DNA from: an uncultured Ruminococcus sp.
GTDB lineage: Bacteria > Bacillota > Clostridia > Oscillospirales > Ruminococcaceae
Length of the DNA: 64,000 nucleotides
Direction: 5' to 3'
Assembly: GCA_937902395.1 (NCBI GenBank)
Contig: CALGTV010000065.1
Location: 62,001-126,000, forward strand
A program made the position numbers and the translations under genes. The notes below the pieces were generated by a model. That model was not told where the DNA came from, ran no database searches, and saw only the letters and a list, made by a program, of their open reading frames with translations. The number at the start of each line of letters is the position of its first letter. Within the stretch, counting starts at the first letter, position 1. Shown piece by piece: positions 11,510 to 21,703 of this stretch.

Positions 11510-12622
11510 TTATTTGCTGAACTTACGAGCGTAGTCTTTCATAACTCCTTCAGCTTTCTTTAAGTGAATTGAAAATCCTTTATCTTGCTCCGCCGCCTTG
11601 CGGTCTGTGTATGAAACAGTAGGCCAATCCCACCAGAATACTCCAGCAAAGTATGGAGATGGAAGGAACACATCATAACAGGATTTAATAAATGCTGCCT
11701 GTTCGTTCTCATCCCAAACAAGGTCTTCTGTGAAGTCCCAAGGATGAGTTGAAGCTTCCTTAACAGAGCGACAACCAATTTCCATAAAGATGTATTGCTT
11801 ATTACGGTCCTTAGCAATTGCGTCAAGACGATAACGTACTTCCATCCAGTTTTTGCGCATTTCTTCATATGTTCTTGATTCACCGCCAACTGGATAGTAC
11901 GCAGAAGTTCCAATATAATCAAGTGTATCAAACCACTCTTGGTCGTCTTCGTGGTCATGATTTGTGTTGTAAATGATTTTGCCCTTATAAACACGACGCA
12001 CTTCATCAATTAAATAAAGCCAGTCATATTTACGATGCTCAGTTCCAAGCATTTCACAACCGATACAGAACATTTCGACGTTAAGTTCCTAAGCAAGTTC
12101 TGCATAGTGAAGAAGGAAGTTCTTATAGCTAATGAACCAAGCCTTCCAATAAACGTCCATATCTTCCATATTAAGGTCAGGGAAACCGATATGGGCTCTC
12201 CACATATGGTCACGGCATTCAACAATTGGCTTCAAACAAACCTTAACTCCGCGCTTATGAGCAGATTCGATAAACGCCGCAACATCCCTATCTGTTGGTG
12301 TGGCTAAATGGTCTGCATAAATAATTGTTGAATGATAGGTATCTTGCCAATTTACAACAGGAAGGCACACCCAGTTAATACCGAGGTCAAACATTTTATT
12401 CTGTGACTCTATCGCGGCAGGAGAACGATACTCTCTGCGATTTGCCATATAGCCATAATTGTAACCGATAATTTTCTTGCCGGGCTCAATCGGAGGAATG
12501 GCGTGAGTGCCGCTCACGAAGAACGGCACACCATCTGTATATCCGATTGGAGTTCCGGTAGTTGATGGGATTGGATAATATCCACCGCCATCTGAGCCGC
12601 CATAAAAATTGATTGTACTCAT
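11510..12622 (-). CDS. GH113-like TIM-barrel glycoside hydrolase, virion-associated, 370 aa
   Basis: A (beta/alpha)8-type hydrolase. It shows the clan GH-A pattern: INWVCLPVVNWQ, AHKRGVKVCLKPIVE, MFCIGCEML with probable acid/base Glu190, and YIFMEIGCRS with probable nucleophile Glu281, ending with FAGVFWWDWP. This arrangement matches the GH113 beta-mannanase group. One in-frame TAG at 12089 joins the two halves of the barrel; without it both halves would be non-functional. A Gly-rich N-terminal collar (residues 1-45) may attach the enzyme to the particle. Its neighbours are fibre-like proteins, so a virion depolymerase acting on host surface glycan is likely. The substrate is not shown by the sequence. 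Confidence 0.75.
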
Positions 12623-12645
12623 ACTCCATTCCTCCTTTTATTTAA

Positions 12646-13281
12646 TTAAATTTCTAAACATAAATTACCATTTGTCAAGAAATTTCTATTATTTAATGTT
12701 ATTTGTCTGAAAGTGTTACTTTCTGCATTTTGTGTTCTTACTGCAAAATAAACATGAGGAGAATATTCCCCTTCAGGACTATTAAATAATAAAGGGAGAA
12801 TTTGCGTTAAGATACCTATTTTATTTTCATATACTGTATATTTGGGCACAACAGTATCTTCATATGTCATTGCATAATCATAATTGTTATCAGTATCTAA
12901 TTTATAACCAATTATTGCGTTCTTATCTGTTTGAGTTTTTGTGAAAATAATACCTTTTGTTCCTCCTAACATAATAGAAACGCTATTATCTGTTATTATA
13001 ACCTTAGCATTACTATCTAAATAAGTAGATATGGTGAGTGAAGTTCCTAAAGGATATAATGTAATTTTATTATTAACACCTAATGAGGTTATACTTATTT
13101 TACAAATAACTCTGTCGCCTTTTTTAATTTCCAGCTCATTGACTACTGGTGATGATTCTGTATCTACATTAAGAACAGTACTATCAAAATAGTCAACATC
13201 TAATTCGTCAAGAATGGTTTTTAATGAACTCAACCAAGTGTACTAATTGGTTGCATCATTTGTTTTAATTGAGTATGCCAT
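12646..13281 (-). CDS. Probable virion/fibre-associated protein, 211 aa
   Basis: Beta-rich protein of 211 residues whose ATG overlaps the TAA of the upstream gene (TAATG), so the pair is probably translationally coupled. One in-frame TAG near residue 13. An N-terminal helix (WLSSLKTILDELDVDYFDS) precedes a region of alternating short strands with KKGDRVICKISIT and HVYFAVRTQN; no catalytic motif or membrane segment. The pattern fits a small jelly-roll or carbohydrate-binding accessory of the fibre cluster, but no family was recognised. Confidence 0.55.
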
Positions 13282-14819
13282 TATTCTTCAACCTCCTCTG
13301 CTTTTCCAGTCTCCCCTTCTGTAGAAATTATTCCTACTTCCATTTCAGTATTTGTCGCAATTGCTTGCGCTACTGCATTTATTTTTATTCTTACAATCTC
13401 TCTGGTTGTTGTTGGAGGATTATCTCCAGTAAATAAAATTCTTCCGCTGGGTCCTGGCTATGGACCTGGAGTATCAGGGTCGTAAGGAGTATCATCTATG
13501 AAGTTATCTGAAGCTGTCTGTACAAAGTCGGCTAATGTCTCAGCGGTTATCTCCTCATATGTGCCAGTTGCAATGCCGTTATCATCTAAAACACCTATAT
13601 AACGTGGGCTTCGCTCAAAATCGTTAATCATACCATTTACTGATGTTGAAATCATACATCCCATATAGCTGCACATTTTTAATACAGCGTCCTTGATCTC
13701 CTCAGCCGTCTGCGGCATATCATACCAATAACTAAAACCTCTATAAACACCGCCCTCTGCATCAACACGCACTATCCTACAATGTGTAAAGCCCCTGACA
13801 CCGTGCAGATATCCTTGCACGTTAGAGCCTGACGGAGTCCATGTTACAACGCCGCTCGATGTGCCATTACCACCTATCATGCCAAAAATACAAAAATGGC
13901 TATATGCGCCGCTTGTCCATGATATAGTACTTGTCAGCTCTGTATCACCTGCATAGTACAGATATCCGATAGAGCCGCCACTGTTGGGTACGCCGTCCAT
14001 ATATGATGCAGCGTTAGTTATAACTGCATTTGGCGTGTTGTCATCGATAGGTGTGTTATTAACTACCTTGCTACATGCAAAATTATAAAGTGTGTTAGGT
14101 ATGCAGCCAAGACTCTAATCTATTTCGTTTAAACTACTAAAATTATCAAAACTACTACCTGATGCTGGCACAAGATATATTTGTGATATATACGGATAAT
14201 AGTCACGGGCGGTTTTTGTGCCGTTATCATATCGCTTTGTTGGCGACAAATACATGTTTAAATCCATGACGTTGTAACGTGTCACGCTGCCTGTGTATGT
14301 GCCGTCACCATTGTCTGTTATAGTGCCGTCAAATGCTATAACAACAATACACATCATAAACTTTTTAAAGTCCGCTGATACTACAGCATTATATCTATAT
14401 AAATCCCACGTGCCACTACGACCAGGTGCATTAAGCACACTAAGGTCATATAAATTATACATTATAGATGTGTTAGCATTACCGCTGTTACGGTAACGGC
14501 AACGCCACATTATTGGCAAACTATTGACGCTCTGTCTATCTCTTACACAGTCCTCATTTGTAAGACGGCAATTTACAGCACCATAATCATACATTGTATT
14601 ATATGTGTGTCCGTTGAGCGTGCCGGGTATGCCATGAGTTGATGCACTGTTGTCAACGAGAGTACCGGCGATGTATTTGCCCGCATCAATGGCATACTGC
14701 AAGTTTGATGATATTATATCCGGGGTTGCTACTCCGTTAAAATTTGCTGTTTTTATACCGCCGTTATAGCCGGGTACTGTGTAATAGTTTGAGCCGTAAA
14801 AATCTGTGTTTACTGTCAT
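13281..14819 (-). CDS. Probable receptor-binding / tail fibre protein, 512 aa
   Basis: A 512-residue beta-rich protein with many Tyr, Asn, Gly and Ser (NGDGTYTGSVTRYNV, YLHGVRGFTHCRIVRV), typical of host-recognition tips. ATG 14819 is preceded by GGAGG. It has only two in-frame TAG codons (14115 and 13458), both outside the main central domain. Codon choice differs visibly from neighbours, with more GTG, GCC, TAC and ACG, so the central domain may have come from another replicon. The last 60 residues contain a Pro-rich hinge (DPDTPGPQPGPSG) and an acidic tail ending EEVEE. Function is inferred from context. Confidence 0.6.
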
Positions 14820-14833
14820 AAATCCTAACCTCC

Positions 14834-16978
14834 TCACTCTTCTGGGATAAAATATAATGTATTTGGCTCTGTTGCTTCGCTATCATCGTTAATAATTCTT
14901 GAAGGAATAGTTCCAATAAAGCGTTTAAGATTTTTAAGCTCTGCAAGTGTAAAAGATACTGGTTCTTCCTGTGAACGATTAGAACCAAAAATAATAGTTG
15001 TTTCTCCTTCTATTGTCTATGCTTTAATATAAGCACCATCTCTAACTCTTAATTCAGATGTACTTCTCATCTCAAATACAGGAGAATCTGTAGGCGCCGG
15101 AATTTCTGTTATATGTTCGGTGTAAGTATAATTATAAGAAATAGTAACTTTCCATCGCACTGATGTATCTGACTCACAAGAATAATCATAACTACCATCC
15201 CAAATGTAACTATCTGGTACACTATCAATAAAAGATTGATATGACTCAGTTGTTTCAAAATCTTGTTTAGTTGGTTCATTTGGGAAGTCCTCTTTATAAA
15301 GATAATATGTTTTTGTTTCAGTTGGAGGAGCTATTGTTGCATCTCCGTACATGGCAAAGTTTGCTTTATCATATAACTATAAAATAGGAGCTGGATTGTC
15401 TGAAGCATATATGCCTTGCCAAAGTCTGTGTAAATGAGTTTCTGCCCTATTAGATGCCTTTAAATCAGCTCCTGTTGCAACTTCCTGTGAACCTCTTAGA
15501 ATAAAAGTACCTGCATGATTTTCGACATGGAAATTTCCAGTAGTCTAAATAAAAGCGTCATTACCCTAAAAATCTGCATTAAGTTTGTACCATCTGCAGT
15601 CAAGTTCAGTTTTATAAGGCGTAAAATCGATTCCGCAATATCCTTTACTTGTATCATCCTAAGGTTTTAATCCATTCATACCATTTGGGGAGAAATTGAT
15701 AGAAGTTTTTGAAGATGGTTCAAATAAAAATACCGTCTCACTTTCTTTCTCAGGACATATTTTATAATATCCTGTTGCACTGTCGTTGTCTCCAATATCT
15801 ATTGTCACTGCTGAATCGACACCTTCTCCAATTTTAATATCCATTTCTCCTTTTCCCGCCCAATCCAGAACGGTATATTTTTCAGTAGCAATTCTCGCAG
15901 CAAGGACTCCTGAACCTGCTCCTCCAATTATAATGTTGGTTTTACCTTGAACTCCAAAAGTTGACTAGTAAACATTAGATGTATATTGAGCTAAAGAACA
16001 TGTACGATACATATGCACACGAGAACGAAGACCTTCATACATTTTGCTATCGTTAAGACCGAAGATTCTGTTATGTTTATAATCTACCGCGTTCCAGAAT
16101 TCATTCCAATCCATGTGCGAGTCTCCTTCTCCAACGTTCTAAGCCCATTGATTGGTAAGTATGATTTGTCCGCCTTTATCTGATGAATTCATGCTAAATA
16201 ACGGACCATGATTTTTCCCGCTGTTATCTACTGGTACCCATTTACGGTCATCATCATTATAATAACATCCTGAAGCCATACTAAAAAACGAACCAGGATG
16301 AAAAGCTACAAAAGTTCTACCAGTAGGAGGAACGGGGTATTCATCTGAACATCCAGCGCCATTGACTTTAAAAGTAGCGTTTCCCGATAATTCCATGCCT
16401 GCACCGTCGGAAGTTTTTATCATTGATGCTCCTTCCATTATTAAAGTACTACTCTGTCCCATATGCAAATAAGGATATATTAATCCATCTGTATTTAATT
16501 TTTTATTATTATCTAAAGGAGAAGGATGGTCTTCATATACCTAACTCGTAATAGAAGATAACCTATTATAACTACTATTTCTGGCATAGCCTCCTTGAGG
16601 GCTAACTGTCCCATAGTTATCTCCATTAATTTCAACTATAGAAGTACCCTACATTGAAAAAATTGGTGAGCCACCTCTTATTACTGTATTCATCTAAAAG
16701 AATGGATTACCAGTAAAACGGACTTGCATTTTATCATGGGCATTATTCCAATAAGAATATGGAGGACCAGATGCTGTAGTTGTCCCCAATTCAAGAATAC
16801 TTTTTGAGGTTAACAATTGTGCTGCCGCATTTTCAGTTTTACTATAAAAGGCTCCTGAGTTTGCTTTAGGATTGCCTTCTCCGTCTGCAGCAACAAGCAT
16901 GTCAAGTTCTCCTGGAATTATCATCTTTTCACTTTTCCCTCCACTTGCGAAAGGATTAAATGTGCCCATCATTTCCAT
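14834..16978 (-). CDS. Large virion protein, probable beta-helical fibre/adhesin, 714 aa
   Basis: Reads as one 714-residue protein with about ten TAG codons taken as Gln (for example 16694, 16139, 15659, 15017). Sequence is dominated by short Gly/Ser/Asn-rich turns with alternating hydrophobic strands (GNATFKVNGAG, VTIDIGDND, GTFILRGSQ), which suggests a repetitive beta-helix or stacked beta fold such as fibre shafts have. No enzyme motif. The stop lies just upstream of the ribosome site of the next fibre gene. No specific family was recognised. Confidence 0.6.
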
Positions 16979-16990
16979 TTATATCACCTC

Positions 16991-17287
16991 TCAAATAATA
17001 TAATAAATTGAACCGCTAAAACTACTCTTAAAAGAAAGATAATGAACATTAGCTCCCCTTTCTCCATCAAATGGTGTAATAAAACTTCCATTAGAAGGAA
17101 CCTCCATAAGGTCTGATTCTGTCTATCCATTAAGATAGAACTGTGTACCTGATGCAGCCTCAAAACCAACGAATCTCAAAGGGGCACCAATTTTAATGCC
17201 ATCTTTTGCTAAAGACTCCTTGATAAGAGAGACTACATTCTTGTTTGCAGGAATACCACCCTGCGGTTTAAACATCTTGTAATCCAT
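16991..17287 (-). CDS. Small beta-rich virion protein, 98 aa
   Basis: A 98-residue protein beginning MDYKMFKPQGGIPANKN, with an N-terminal helix and then a compact beta region (GAPLRFVGFEAASGTQFYLN...GSIYYII). The ATG overlaps the TGA of the HPr-like gene, so the two are coupled. One TAG at 17123-17125. It resembles short head-tail or fibre-anchoring proteins by size and place only. Function unknown. Confidence 0.55.
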
Positions 17288-17553
17288 CAAATCGCCTCCT
17301 ACGGAACTTCAATTCCGACTTCATTAAATATCTCCTTTACTCTACTCAATTCCTCAGAGTTATCAATTAAAATTTTAATTGTTTCTCCCTACATAAAGCG
17401 TGAAGATAATATACCTATTAAAGATTTACCATTCACTCTTCTTTCATTTTCTCTATATAAAAAAATACTTGAATTTATTTCTTTTAATAAGAATACTAAA
17501 TTCGCCGCATTTCTTTCTAATAAGTTATCGTTAAGTTTGTATGTACAAGTCAT
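17287..17553 (-). CDS. HPr/Crh-like protein lacking the active-site histidine, 88 aa
   Basis: The length and pattern match the PTS phosphocarrier fold HPr. Aligning NAANLV with the ARPA-TxLV helix of Bacillus HPr leaves exactly 27 residues to the serine of RVNGKSLIGILSS, the same spacing as between Ala19 and Ser46 in HPr (VNLKSIMGVMS). QGETIKILI matches the following strand and SEELSRVKEIF the last helix. The position of phosphotransfer His15 is Glu here, while the Ser46 motif is kept, as in Crh, a catabolite-repression cofactor that also lacks His15. Two TAG codons (17389 and 17299) are read as Gln. First gene of the minus-strand late operon, with a very short leader. ATG 17559 is an alternative start but sits too close to AGGAG. 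The fold call is strong; a regulatory function is inference. Confidence 0.75.
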
Positions 17554-17572
17554 TATCATCAACTCCTATTAT

Positions 17573-17601
17573 ATTATAGCGCTCTTTCCTTTAAAAGTCA
17601 A
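17573..17601 (-). promoter_or_regulatory. Promoter of the left late operon (minus strand)
   Basis: Minus-strand TTGACT, 17 bases, TATAAT. The predicted transcription start lies within or next to the AGGAG ribosome site, so the leader would be very short. It is back-to-back with the plus-strand promoter. Confidence 0.85.
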
Positions 17602-17617
17602 GCAATTAATGCAAATC

Positions 17618-17646
17618 TTGACTTTTTAAATTGATTATGATATAAT
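17618..17646 (+). promoter_or_regulatory. Promoter of the plus-strand replication region
   Basis: TTGACT, 17 bases, TATAAT with TG extended -10, 35 bases before the first plus-strand gene. The -35 boxes of this and the divergent promoter form an imperfect 13-bp palindrome (17590-17602 and 17617-17630). Confidence 0.88.
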
Positions 17647-17680
17647 AAAAATATCAAAGAAAAGGGAGCGTGAACACACG

Positions 17681-18592
17681 ATGTTAAATATTGAAATGTC
17701 TGAGCGTATTAAAAAGCTCAGAACAATAAATCATTTTAATTTTGTTGGTCCTTTCTTTAATGATAAATAGAAGGACGCAGATTTTTCTATTGGAAGTGCA
17801 ATCAGAGAAATAATTACAAGGTATGATTATGAAATAAAACATAAATATACATTTGTAATTAAGTATGATAAGGATATTTATTCATTTTTGGCTTACCGTA
17901 TGATTTACAGCGCCGGCTCTGTTTTACAGAGAACTATTGATATTAAAATTCTCGGTGATGTTGACACTCCAGAAGAGAAAGAAATTTTTAAGGACGTACC
18001 AGTAATAGGCTATCGTAAAGCACGAAAGCTAAAGAAAGTTGTTTTTGTAACTGGTTATCATCCTATTTATAATGTAATTGACCTAAGCTCTTACTCTAAG
18101 ACTTTTATTGAAATCTTCAATCCAATTGAAAGGTTTTTACCTGATTCGCTTACAATGGCACAAGAGTTTTATCTTAAGCCGGAAAGTCAATTATGGAGTC
18201 TTTTCCTTGAAACAAGAGAGGACAATTACCTTGATTCAGATTGGGAGGACGTAATTGATAAAACAGTTCCAATTGTTGTTTTTAAACTTGAAGGTAATGA
18301 GAACGATTTCCCAGTTTTCAATTTCATCTTAAAATCTTCAAAGGAAGGCAACATTCATATGTATGTTGTTGAAAATGAAGAAGCCGCAAAGTTCATTACT
18401 GATAATTTAAGAATCTATGTTGACACTCGCAATGTTCCTTCTGAATTGAATATTATAAATAATGAAGAATATATTGATATGGTAAGTAAATTCGCACTTA
18501 ATTCAAAAAATGAAATCGTAAATGAAATTCATTTCTTTGATAAGAATACATTACCAGAGGAGGAGGACGAAAATGAAAATAGCGATTGTTAA
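17681..18592 (+). CDS. Unknown protein, first gene of plus-strand region, 303 aa
   Basis: A 303-residue soluble protein of mixed alpha/beta pattern, with one TAG at 17768-17770 (after GPFFNDK). Without recoding the first 29 residues would be lost and translation would have to restart inside. There is a conserved-looking core YRKARKLKKVVFVTGYHP and a strongly acidic C-terminus (EEEDENENSDC). Its 3' end overlaps the nucleotide kinase gene by 20 bases. The ribosome site GGGAG lies farther than usual from ATG 17681. As the first product of this region it could act early against the host. No family recognised. Confidence 0.6.
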
Positions 18593-19082
18593 TGGGCGTG
18601 GAGCATCAGGTAAAACTACATTTGAAACAATGGTACAGAAGATTGCCGCAGCAAGAGGAAAGAAAGTAAAAGTCATTTCTACTATTACATATGTAAAGGA
18701 AGTTGCAAAACTGTTCGGCTGGGACGGAAGTAAAACTCCAGAGGATAGACGATTCCTTTCAGACCTTAAGGACGCTCTTACTCGATGGAAGGACCTTCCG
18801 TATCAGAAAGTTAAGGGCTTCATTGAGATTTATGAACAAAGTGATACTGACCTCTTATTTATCGACTGCCGCGAGCCTGAAGAGATTGCAAGATTCGTTA
18901 ATGACTATGGCGCACTTACAATTCTTGTTCAGCGTGGAGAGTTTGAATTGCTCGGTAATCACGCAGATGATAATGTTATGAATTATCAGTATGACGTTGT
19001 AATTGATAATAATAGAGGGCTTGATGAGTTAATGCAGGAAGCCACTATTTTTGAAGAAACTTTTGTGGAGGAAGAAGAATGA
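18573..19082 (+). CDS. P-loop nucleotide kinase (deoxynucleoside monophosphate kinase-like), 169 aa
   Basis: Walker A loop NGRGASGKTT at residues 7-16 directly after the first strand MKIAIV; a later strand DLLFIDCREPEE holds the acceptor-side carboxylates. Size and motif order match small phage dNMP kinases, which phosphorylate dNMPs to dNDPs with ATP. ATG 18573 follows GAGGAGGAGG and overlaps the preceding gene; the stop overlaps the next ATG. The closely spaced block 18573-19396 is probably one transcription unit. Substrate not determinable from the sequence. Confidence 0.75.
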   Translation: MKIAIVNGRGASGKTTFETMVQKIAAARGKKVKVISTITYVKEVAKLFGWDGSKTPEDRRFLSDLKDALTRWKDLPYQKVKGFIEIYEQSDTDLLFIDCREPEEIARFVNDYGALTILVQRGEFELLGNHADDNVMNYQYDVVIDNNRGLDELMQEATIFEETFVEEEE

Positions 19083-19396
19083 TTGAAGTTATTCAGTATA
19101 GCGTAGGAAAAGGTAAAGGTCGCGGTTGGCAGGTCGTATTTAAGAGTGATAATAAACCTCTTAAAAGATATGAAAGACTTTGCCTTGGTTTTAAAAATGA
19201 AAATGACAGATGGGTTGTTTTTGAAGTTGAAAATAAAACAACTAAAATTAATGGTATGATTAAGGAATATATCTATGAAGCAAGTTTTCTTGGTTATAGT
19301 CCAGATACTACAATTGAACTCGACAAAGTTGATTTTGAATGGATTACTGACACAGAAATTATAAGTAAAGCGGCAAAAGAAGCTTGTTATACTTGA
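19079..19396 (+). CDS. Unknown protein, 105 aa
   Basis: Small alpha/beta protein (MIEVIQYSVGKGKGRGWQVVF...) joined to the kinase gene by a TGATG-type overlap. A basic Gly-rich N-terminus (GKGKGRGW) is followed by strands and an amphipathic C-terminal helix. Its TGA stop lies inside the -35 box of the next promoter. No TAG. No family recognised. Confidence 0.6.
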   Translation: MIEVIQYSVGKGKGRGWQVVFKSDNKPLKRYERLCLGFKNENDRWVVFEVENKTTKINGMIKEYIYEASFLGYSPDTTIELDKVDFEWITDTEIISKAAKEACYT

Positions 19397-19421
19397 CTTT
19401 TTGAAAAAATTATTTTATAAT
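19393..19421 (+). promoter_or_regulatory. Promoter for DNA ligase
   Basis: TTGACT (overlapping the previous stop codon), 17 bases, TATAAT, then an AATAATAGA initiator-like stretch. 31 bases upstream of the ligase start. Confidence 0.88.
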
Positions 19422-19451
19422 AATAATAGAAAATGAAAAGGAGAAATGTGC

Positions 19452-20570
19452 ATGGAAATTATAATTGATGGTTTTGACTTTTGGAATATGACTCCTCAGA
19501 AATATTACGCTTTCACTGCCGCATTTAAGGGCGATAAGAAAGCAAAAGCGAAAGAGCTTGTAATGTCAAATCGTTATCTCGGTGCCCGTAAAATGGACGG
19601 CGCCTGGAATATGATTATTCGTGACATGGACGGTAATTTCCATATGAGAAGCCGCACGGAGTCTGTTAATGGCGGCTATCAGGATAAGGCAGAATGGGTT
19701 CCTCATATCTGTGACCAGCTTAAGGCTATTCCAAATGGTACTGCTCTTGTTGGAGAAATCTACTTCCCTGATAACGAAGGTAGCCGCAAGATTACATCAG
19801 TATTGAACTGTCTTAAGGATAAATGTCTTGAAAGACAGAAGAAGAATGGTTATCTTCATTTTTATATTTTCGATGTAGTTGCATGGGGCGGCAAGTCTCT
19901 TATCGACACTCGCTTTGAAGAGAGAATTAAGTATATCAACCTTGAAATTCTCAAAGACCTTGCAAATGTTGAGCGCGCACAGTATGTAATGGGCGAAGAC
20001 CTTTGGAACATGTATGGCGAAATTATCGCCGCCGGTGGAGAAGGTATCGTTATCACTCGTGAGGATTGCAAGTATATGTGCGGTAAGCGTACAGCTTGGA
20101 TGACACTTAAGATGAAGAAAGAACTCGAAGACACAATCGACGCATTCATTGACGGTGACTACAAAACTGCAACTCGTCTTTACACCGGTAAGGAAATCGA
20201 GACTTGGACCTTCTGGGAGAATGCAAAGACAGGAGAGATGTTCAACACTTGTATGTTTGAAGACTACAAAAACGGTGTTCCTGTTGAACCAGTTACGAAG
20301 CCTTATTTCTACCACTGGGCAAGTGCAGTATCTTTCTCTGTAAAGGATAACGGCAAAACCCGTCACATTGCTTGGATTAGCGGCATTACTGATGAACTTA
20401 AGAGAGAAATCGTAACAAATCCTGGCAAGTGGGTTGGCAAGGTTGCAGAGCTCACAGCAATGGAAATCGAACACATCGACAATGATTACACACTCCGTCA
20501 CGGCAAAATTGAAAAATGGCGTGATGATAAGAAAGCGGACGATTGCGAGTTCAGTCAGCTCACTAAGTAA
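19452..20570 (+). CDS. lig: ATP-dependent DNA ligase, 372 aa
   Basis: Seals nicks by adenylating an active-site lysine. The nucleotidyltransferase motifs are visible in order: motif I ARKMDGAW with Lys47, RSRTE, motif III HFYIFDVV, motif IV GGEGIVIT and motif V TLKMKKELE; an OB-fold region follows. Length is normal for small phage ligases. ATG 19452 lies 8-9 bases after AGGAG; an upstream in-frame ATG at 19446 is too close to that site. It is a single-gene unit with its own promoter and terminator. No TAG. DNA rather than RNA ligase is favoured by the ending and the replication context. Confidence 0.9.
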   Translation: MEIIIDGFDFWNMTPQKYYAFTAAFKGDKKAKAKELVMSNRYLGARKMDGAWNMIIRDMDGNFHMRSRTESVNGGYQDKAEWVPHICDQLKAIPNGTALVGEIYFPDNEGSRKITSVLNCLKDKCLERQKKNGYLHFYIFDVVAWGGKSLIDTRFEERIKYINLEILKDLANVERAQYVMGEDLWNMYGEIIAAGGEGIVITREDCKYMCGKRTAWMTLKMKKELEDTIDAFIDGDYKTATRLYTGKEIETWTFWENAKTGEMFNTCMFEDYKNGVPVEPVTKPYFYHWASAVSFSVKDNGKTRHIAWISGITDELKREIVTNPGKWVGKVAELTAMEIEHIDNDYTLRHGKIEKWRDDKKADDCEFSQLTK

Positions 20571-20612
20571 AAGATTAGACCATTATCCTTTTAAAACTAC
20601 ATTATATTAGTA

Positions 20613-20643
20613 GAGGTAGGTTGAACCCTACCTCATTTTTTTT
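20613..20643 (+). terminator. Terminator after ligase
   Basis: Perfect 8-bp stem GAGGTAGG/CCTACCTC with a 6-base loop and a run of eight T. Confidence 0.92.
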
Positions 20644-20662
20644 ACAGTGAGGTGAAAAAGAA

Positions 20663-21703
20663 ATGCACGGCAGTTATGAATTTAAAACAGGGATTCCATA
20701 TCCTTATGATTTTGAGGCTCCATGCCAGACTCCGCCATCTATTCCAGTACCAGGTTAGAGCCACTATCCTACTGATGATGACGGTCCTTGCGATACTCCT
20801 AAGTCTGTGCCGCCTTTCAAGCCAGAGCCAATTATCAGACCTGAGTTTGGTCCTACTCCAAACCCACCAGGAACACAGGAACCAGTTGAAATGAAGGTTC
20901 CTCGTATGCCATACCCTAAGAAACCAATATTCGCGCCAATACCTCGCCAGCTACCACCAAAGCATACACAGGTACAGCCTCGCTGTTTTACTTGTCGTCA
21001 CTTTGAAATGTGTGGCTTTAAGAAAGATTACCTTAAGACGGTAACTTTAATTCAGAATAGTCTTGGCGCACCACAGGCAAGTTATGAAATTACAGATAAG
21101 TACCTCATAATTCCAGAGTTTGTTGGATTCCCTCTTGCAGATGAAAGAAAGTATTTCCCTAAAGAGGTTGAGTTCAATAATACAGACAATAAAGGCTGCT
21201 TATTCCTTGCAAAGTTCAATGGTATTAACTATGTAAATGTAGTATACCTTGAAGGTCACCACTATATTCTCATTCAGTTGAAATATAATAAGGAGACAGA
21301 ACTTTACGAGCTTAAGTCTTGTGAAGAAGCCTTTTACGGTGTCAAGTATGAGCTGTCAGATAAATCTCTTGAAGAAATTCAGCTCGGTCTTATTGAATGG
21401 AGAGAGATGATTGTAAATGCTCAGAAGCCACCACCACCACCAAGAAAAGACATTATTAACACTACTCATTTCTCAGCTAATTTAAACTGTGATATGTATG
21501 ACTGGAATAAGGAAACTCCAGAGGAAGCAATCCGTAGATTGGCAAGACAATTCCCATACGGTATTCCTATTGATGAAGAAGCTAATAAATACTATCATGT
21601 TGCTACCTTCCATATTGAACGAGGAGAAGTTCCGCTATCTCCATATTTCCCGCCTAAGCCACCGAAGCCTAAGAAACCAATTAGAAGATTCGGGGATATG
21701 TAA
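20663..21703 (+). CDS. Proline-rich protein with a Cys motif, 346 aa
   Basis: Starts at ATG 20663 after AGGTGA; one TAG at residue 32 (after SIPVPG) is read as Gln. Residues 1-105 and the last 20 are Pro-rich (PYPKKPIFAPIP, PPKPPKPKKP) and there is a PPPPP run near residue 255; a central folded part begins with CFTCRHFEMCGF (about residues 112-123), a possible metal-binding or disulfide motif. No membrane segment. No promoter of the usual type is visible after the ligase terminator. No family recognised. Confidence 0.6.

Noticed and set aside
1..17300. Dozens of short adjacent minus-strand ORFs looking like decayed genes
   Set aside because: All breaks are TAG in one constant frame, with no frameshift; with TAG as Gln they are long intact genes, so pseudogenes or sequencing errors do not explain them.
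19797..20501. Minus-strand open frame of 234 codons opposite ligase
   Set aside because: Shadow of the ligase gene with Cys/Leu-rich random-like composition and no ribosome site.
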